From: Actinomadura kijaniata NBRC 14229
GTDB lineage: Bacteria; Actinomycetota; Actinomycetes; Streptosporangiales; Streptosporangiaceae
Length of the DNA stretch: 33,495 bases
Assembly (NCBI RefSeq): GCF_001552175.1
Contig: NZ_BCQR01000142.1
Coordinates: 1-33,495, forward strand
Direction of reading: 5' to 3'
In this document: positions 30,645 through 33,495 of the stretch, piece by piece
Position numbering within the stretch: position 1 is the stretch's first letter
How the letters are laid out: each line of letters begins with the position of its first letter
Notes under the pieces: model-generated
The model's database searches: none
What the model was told of the DNA's origin: nothing
What the model saw: only the letters and a program-made list of their open reading frames with translations
Made by a program: the position numbers and the translations under genes

Positions 30645-32257
30645 GCGGGCACCTCCTTCTTGTCCGGCTCGAGCCGCTCGGCGCGGTCGGCGTGCGGGTC
30701 CTCGGCGTCGAGGATCTCGATGGCGGGGTTGAGGTAGCCGGGGGCGCGCTCCACCACGCCGTCCAGGCCCTTGCCGCCGTCGGCGGGGCGGCGGGTGACG
30801 CCGAAGGTGCCCTCGGCGATGGCGGTGAGCAGCCCGTCGTCGTTGATCTTGTCCAGCAGCTCGATCGACTCCGACAGCACCTGGCGGGCGCGCTGGACGA
30901 CGAACCCGTCGGGGCGGGGGACGAAGTCCTCGGCGAGCCCGGCGCAGGCGTCGCGGACGTAGCGGACGTTCTCCAGCGCCAGGTCGCGGTCCGACAGCCA
31001 GGGGGTGTGGATGCCCTCGGTCATCATCCCGATCAGGATGATCGACTGGCCGGTCATCACCCCGGCCAGGTTGAAGAACGCGTCCAGCAGGTACCCGGCG
31101 AAGATGTTGCCGGTCATGTGCTTGGTGGGCGGCATGTACTTCAGCGGCGCGTCGGGGAACAGCTCGCGCACCAGCTGGGCGTGGGCCAGCTCCAGCCGGA
31201 ACGAGCCGGGGATCGCCGGGTTGATCTCGAAGGCGTGGCCGAGGCCGAGCTGGTCGTCGCGCAGCCCCGCCTCGTGGCCGAACCGCTCGTTGAGCAGCTG
31301 GCTGACGATGACGGTGTGGGCGGCGTCGACGGCGTCGGCGGTGGTGAGGTAGTTGTCCTCGCCGGTGTTGATCACGATGCCGGCGCGGGCGTGGATCTGC
31401 CGGGAGAACCGCTGGTCGATGAAGGTCCGGCGGGGGTTGATGTCGCGGAAGATGATGCCGTACATGCAGTCGTTGAGCATCATGTCCAGGCGTTCCAGCC
31501 CGGCCAGCGTGGCGATCTCGGGCATGCACAGGCCCGAGGCGTAGTTGGTGAGGCGCACGTACCGGCCCAGCTCGCGGGACACGTCGTCCAGGGCGGCCCG
31601 CATGAGGCGGAAGTTCTCCTGGGTGGCGTAGGTGCCCGCGTACCCCTCGCGGGTGGCGCCCTCGGGGACGAAGTCCAGCAGCGACTGCCCGGTGGAGCGG
31701 ATCACCGCGACGACGTCGGCGCCCTCCCGGGCGGCGGCCTGGGCCTGCGGGATGTCCTCGTAGATGTCGCCCGTGGCCACGATCAGGTAGACCCACGGCT
31801 GGGCCGGGTCGCCGATCTCGCGCAGCAGCCGGTCGCGTTCGGCGCGGCGGCGGTCGATCCGGGCGATGCCGGAGCGGGCCGCGCCCCGGGCGGCGCCGGT
31901 GGCCAGCGTCGCGTCCGAGCCGGTCGGGATCCGGAACGAGATCCGGCCGCGCGCGGCGTCGCGGGCCAGGTGCGCCAGCGAGGCGTGCGGGCCGCGCGCC
32001 AGGGCGTCCCAGACCGGCAGGGCGACGCCGTGTTCGAGGCCGACCTGGTCGCGGACGGCGTCCACCAGGTGGTTGACCCACGGGCGGCCCTCGCTGTCGG
32101 CACCCTGCAGCCCGGCCAGCCGCAGCAGCGCCCGCTCCACCGAGACGGTGGTGTGGGTCCGGGCCATCTCGATGATCGGCTCGGCGGCGCGGGCCGCCAG
32201 CCGGCGGGCCCGCCGCACCACCTCCGGGTCCAGATCGAGCTTGCGCTGCGGCGCCAT
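30641..32257 (-). CDS. kamD: lysine 5,6-aminomutase alpha subunit
   Basis: 538 residues of the KamD family: a large TIM-barrel subunit supplying most contacts to PLP, substrate and adenosylcobalamin. Recognisable stretches are WVYLIVATGDIYEDIPQAQAAAREGADVVAVIRSTGQSLLDF, EGYAGTYATQENFRLMR, YVRLTNYASGLCMPEI and YMPPTKHMTGNIF. Length matches the clostridial subunit (about 515) with a short C-terminal extension. ATG 32257 has GGGGAGG 6 nt upstream; the open frame to 32314 adds an unlikely tail. First gene of the kamD-kamE-kal operon. A B12-dependent lysine mutase in a presumably aerobic actinomycete suggests an amino-acid catabolic use, by inference. Confidence 0.95.
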   Translation of the reverse strand: MAPQRKLDLDPEVVRRARRLAARAAEPIIEMARTHTTVSVERALLRLAGLQGADSEGRPWVNHLVDAVRDQVGLEHGVALPVWDALARGPHASLAHLARDAARGRISFRIPTGSDATLATGAARGAARSGIARIDRRRAERDRLLREIGDPAQPWVYLIVATGDIYEDIPQAQAAAREGADVVAVIRSTGQSLLDFVPEGATREGYAGTYATQENFRLMRAALDDVSRELGRYVRLTNYASGLCMPEIATLAGLERLDMMLNDCMYGIIFRDINPRRTFIDQRFSRQIHARAGIVINTGEDNYLTTADAVDAAHTVIVSQLLNERFGHEAGLRDDQLGLGHAFEINPAIPGSFRLELAHAQLVRELFPDAPLKYMPPTKHMTGNIFAGYLLDAFFNLAGVMTGQSIILIGMMTEGIHTPWLSDRDLALENVRYVRDACAGLAEDFVPRPDGFVVQRARQVLSESIELLDKINDDGLLTAIAEGTFGVTRRPADGGKGLDGVVERAPGYLNPAIEILDAEDPHADRAERLEPDKKEVPA

Positions 32258-32529
32258 TGCCGCCTCCCCTCGGATCCCGCACGGCCAGGCAGGCCGAACG
32301 ATTTTCCACATCAAGACCGCGTATACGCGAGATCTTCCACTATCGGTACGGCATCACACAAGAAGCTCTTTTCCGTGACCGCGGGCGGCGGGCCGGGCCG
32401 CCACAGCGCGATCACCATCCGGTAACGCCACCCCACGGCGACGCTATGTGAAAGTACAATCACATTAAGTCGCGGCCCCGGACCCCGTCCCCCATCTCCC
32501 CGCCGTGCCGGGGCCAGGAAAAGAGGGTC
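32258..32529. promoter_or_regulatory. divergent control region, kamD and DUF4239 gene
   Basis: 272 bp without a gene. CGCGTATACGCG (32318-32329) is a perfect 12-bp palindrome about 60 bp before kamD. ATGTGA...TCACAT with a GTAC centre (32446-32465) is a second dyad that covers TACAAT (32455-32460), the best plus-strand -10. No cobalamin riboswitch motif was recognised. Confidence 0.6.
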
Positions 32530-33294
32530 ATGCTCGTCTATCTGCTCGCCGCCGCCTGCGCGGTCGGCGTCGTTCTCATCGCCGCCCGGCTCCTCCGTCG
32601 GGGCAGCGACGACGACAAGCCCGACGGCCCCTCCGCCGGGCACGCCGGTTCCATGATCTCGGCGCTGTTCCTGCTGGCGTTCGCGGTGGCGATCGTGGTG
32701 CCGTGGACCGCCGCCGACTCCGCCCGACTCAACACCCACACCGAGAGCCGCTCCATCGCCGAGGCCGCCTGGAGCGCCAAGCGGCTGGCCGCCGCCGACG
32801 CCGCCCGCTTCCAGGCGGGGCTGGCCGACTACGCCCGCTTCGTCCGGGACTCCGAGTGGCCGCTGATGGCCGACGGGAGGCTCAGCCCCGACGGCTGGGC
32901 CCGGCTGGAGAAGCTGCGCCGCGACGCGCAGGCGCTGCCCACCAAGGAAGGCGACGACGAGGGCAAGGACGCCCGCACCGCGCTGCTGGACCACATCACC
33001 GCGATCACCACGGCCCGGCAGCAGCGCGCCATGGACGCCCGCACCTCTCCCCCGCCCGGGCTGCTGGTCATCACCGCCCTCACCGGGCTGATGGTGATCC
33101 TGCTGCCGTTCCTGGCGGGCGCGCGGCCGCGCGGCATGACGCTGCTGCCGCTGACGCTGATGGCCGCGCTGCTGGGCGTCGGCGTCTGGCTGTGCCTGGA
33201 CATCACGCACGTGTTCACCGGGGCCCTCGCGGTCGGGCCGGACGCCTTCAACGGCGTGCTCGCCGAGCTGCACCGCCTGTCCGCGGGAGGCTGA
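32530..33294 (+). CDS. DUF4239 (bestrophin-like) membrane protein
   Basis: 254 residues with four membrane helices: two at the N-terminus (about 2-20 and 42-60) and two near the C-terminus (about 178-195 and 203-222). These enclose a soluble, Ala/Arg/Asp-rich helical domain (about 62-170). This layout matches the DUF4239 family, which has distant likeness to bestrophin anion channels. Function is unknown. ATG 32530 is preceded by AGGAAAAGAGGG. The next gene starts 1 bp after its stop, so the two are coupled. Expression is probably controlled by the dyad at 32446-32465. Confidence 0.8.
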   Translation: MLVYLLAAACAVGVVLIAARLLRRGSDDDKPDGPSAGHAGSMISALFLLAFAVAIVVPWTAADSARLNTHTESRSIAEAAWSAKRLAAADAARFQAGLADYARFVRDSEWPLMADGRLSPDGWARLEKLRRDAQALPTKEGDDEGKDARTALLDHITAITTARQQRAMDARTSPPPGLLVITALTGLMVILLPFLAGARPRGMTLLPLTLMAALLGVGVWLCLDITHVFTGALAVGPDAFNGVLAELHRLSAGG

Positions 33295-33295
33295 C

Positions 33296-33495
33296 ATGCG
33301 GCCCGCACTCGTTCTGGCCCTGTCGTTCGCCGGCGGCGTCGTGCTGCTGCCGATGTCCGCCACCACCGCGCACACCGATCCGGACGTGTGCGTGGAGGTG
33401 GCGGGCGTGGTCAGCGTCGTGATCTCCGACAGTGGCGACTGCATCTGCGTCGCATCGCCCGCCCCCTCCCCCACCCCGACCCCCACTCCGACCCC
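33296..33495 (+). CDS. small secreted Cys-containing protein, 3' end outside window
   Basis: ATG 33296 has GGGAGG 5 nt upstream and lies 1 bp after the DUF4239 stop. The visible 66 residues start with a Sec signal peptide (RPALVLALSFAGGVVLLPMSATTAHT, probable cut near residue 23-26). A short domain with three Cys (DVCVEV, DCICV) follows, then a Pro/Thr repeat that runs off the window. It may be a lipid-free secreted or wall-spanning protein. No family recognised. Confidence 0.75.
   Translation, partial: MRPALVLALSFAGGVVLLPMSATTAHTDPDVCVEVAGVVSVVISDSGDCICVASPAPSPTPTPTPT

Noticed and set aside
32446..32465. A CRP binding site
   Set aside because: The TGTGA and TCACA halves are separated by 8 rather than 6 bases, and the core is GTAC.

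Overview
High-GC actinomycete chromosome, with G/C at nearly every third codon position. Markers are RbpA, an MbtH-like protein, the Lnt/Ppm1 pair and tandem ClpP genes. The order Streptosporangiales (Thermomonosporaceae-like) is a guess; Streptomyces is not excluded. No rRNA, tRNA, CRISPR array or insertion sequence was recognised.

Region 1 (1-5330) is housekeeping. It holds the 3' part of a DUF58 gene joined to a von Willebrand factor A membrane protein, a rhomboid-like membrane protein, an RsmC/MTS-type methyltransferase overlapping a SpoU/TrmH RNA methyltransferase, a two-EF-hand protein, and a leaderless glycerophosphodiester phosphodiesterase. Region 2 (5331-6760) is an apparently autoregulated operon: an ArsR-SRPBCC fusion gene and a DinB-like gene behind a perfect 13+13 bp palindrome.

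Region 3 (6786-18753) is a compact NRPS-PKS cluster on the minus strand. Transcription order is C-A-T NRPS, MbtH, MFS exporter, KS-AT-ACP PKS, type II thioesterase, acyl-CoA dehydrogenase-like flavoprotein, A-T didomain. Four of its junctions are 4-47 bp overlaps or gaps of 1-2 bp, so it reads as one operon. No module carries a cis release domain. A likely scheme is: A-T loads and the flavoprotein oxidises a starter amino acid, the C-A-T module adds a second residue, the PKS adds one C2 unit, and the chain is released in trans or by cyclisation.

Region 4 (19181-22533) adjoins the cluster. It holds a TetR regulator divergent from an imine-reductase-family gene with two operator copies, an orphan Phd/YefM antitoxin, and two tandem ClpP genes without clpX, behind their own 17-bp dyad. 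A second ClpP pair beside an NRPS-PKS cluster recalls the clipibicyclene/azabicyclene family, where an extra ClpP marks clusters making ClpP inhibitors. This is the most interesting hypothesis here.

Region 5 (22534-28744) has an AceE-like thiamine-diphosphate enzyme, rbpA with a textbook sigma-R promoter and a 22-bp hairpin terminator, fxsA, and lnt-ppm1 for lipoprotein acylation and mannosylation. Upstream of lnt is a 647-bp intergenic region containing a long-stem structured element. Region 6 (29392-33495) is a kamD-kamE-kal lysine 5,6-aminomutase operon, divergent from a DUF4239 membrane protein followed by a secreted protein cut by the window end.
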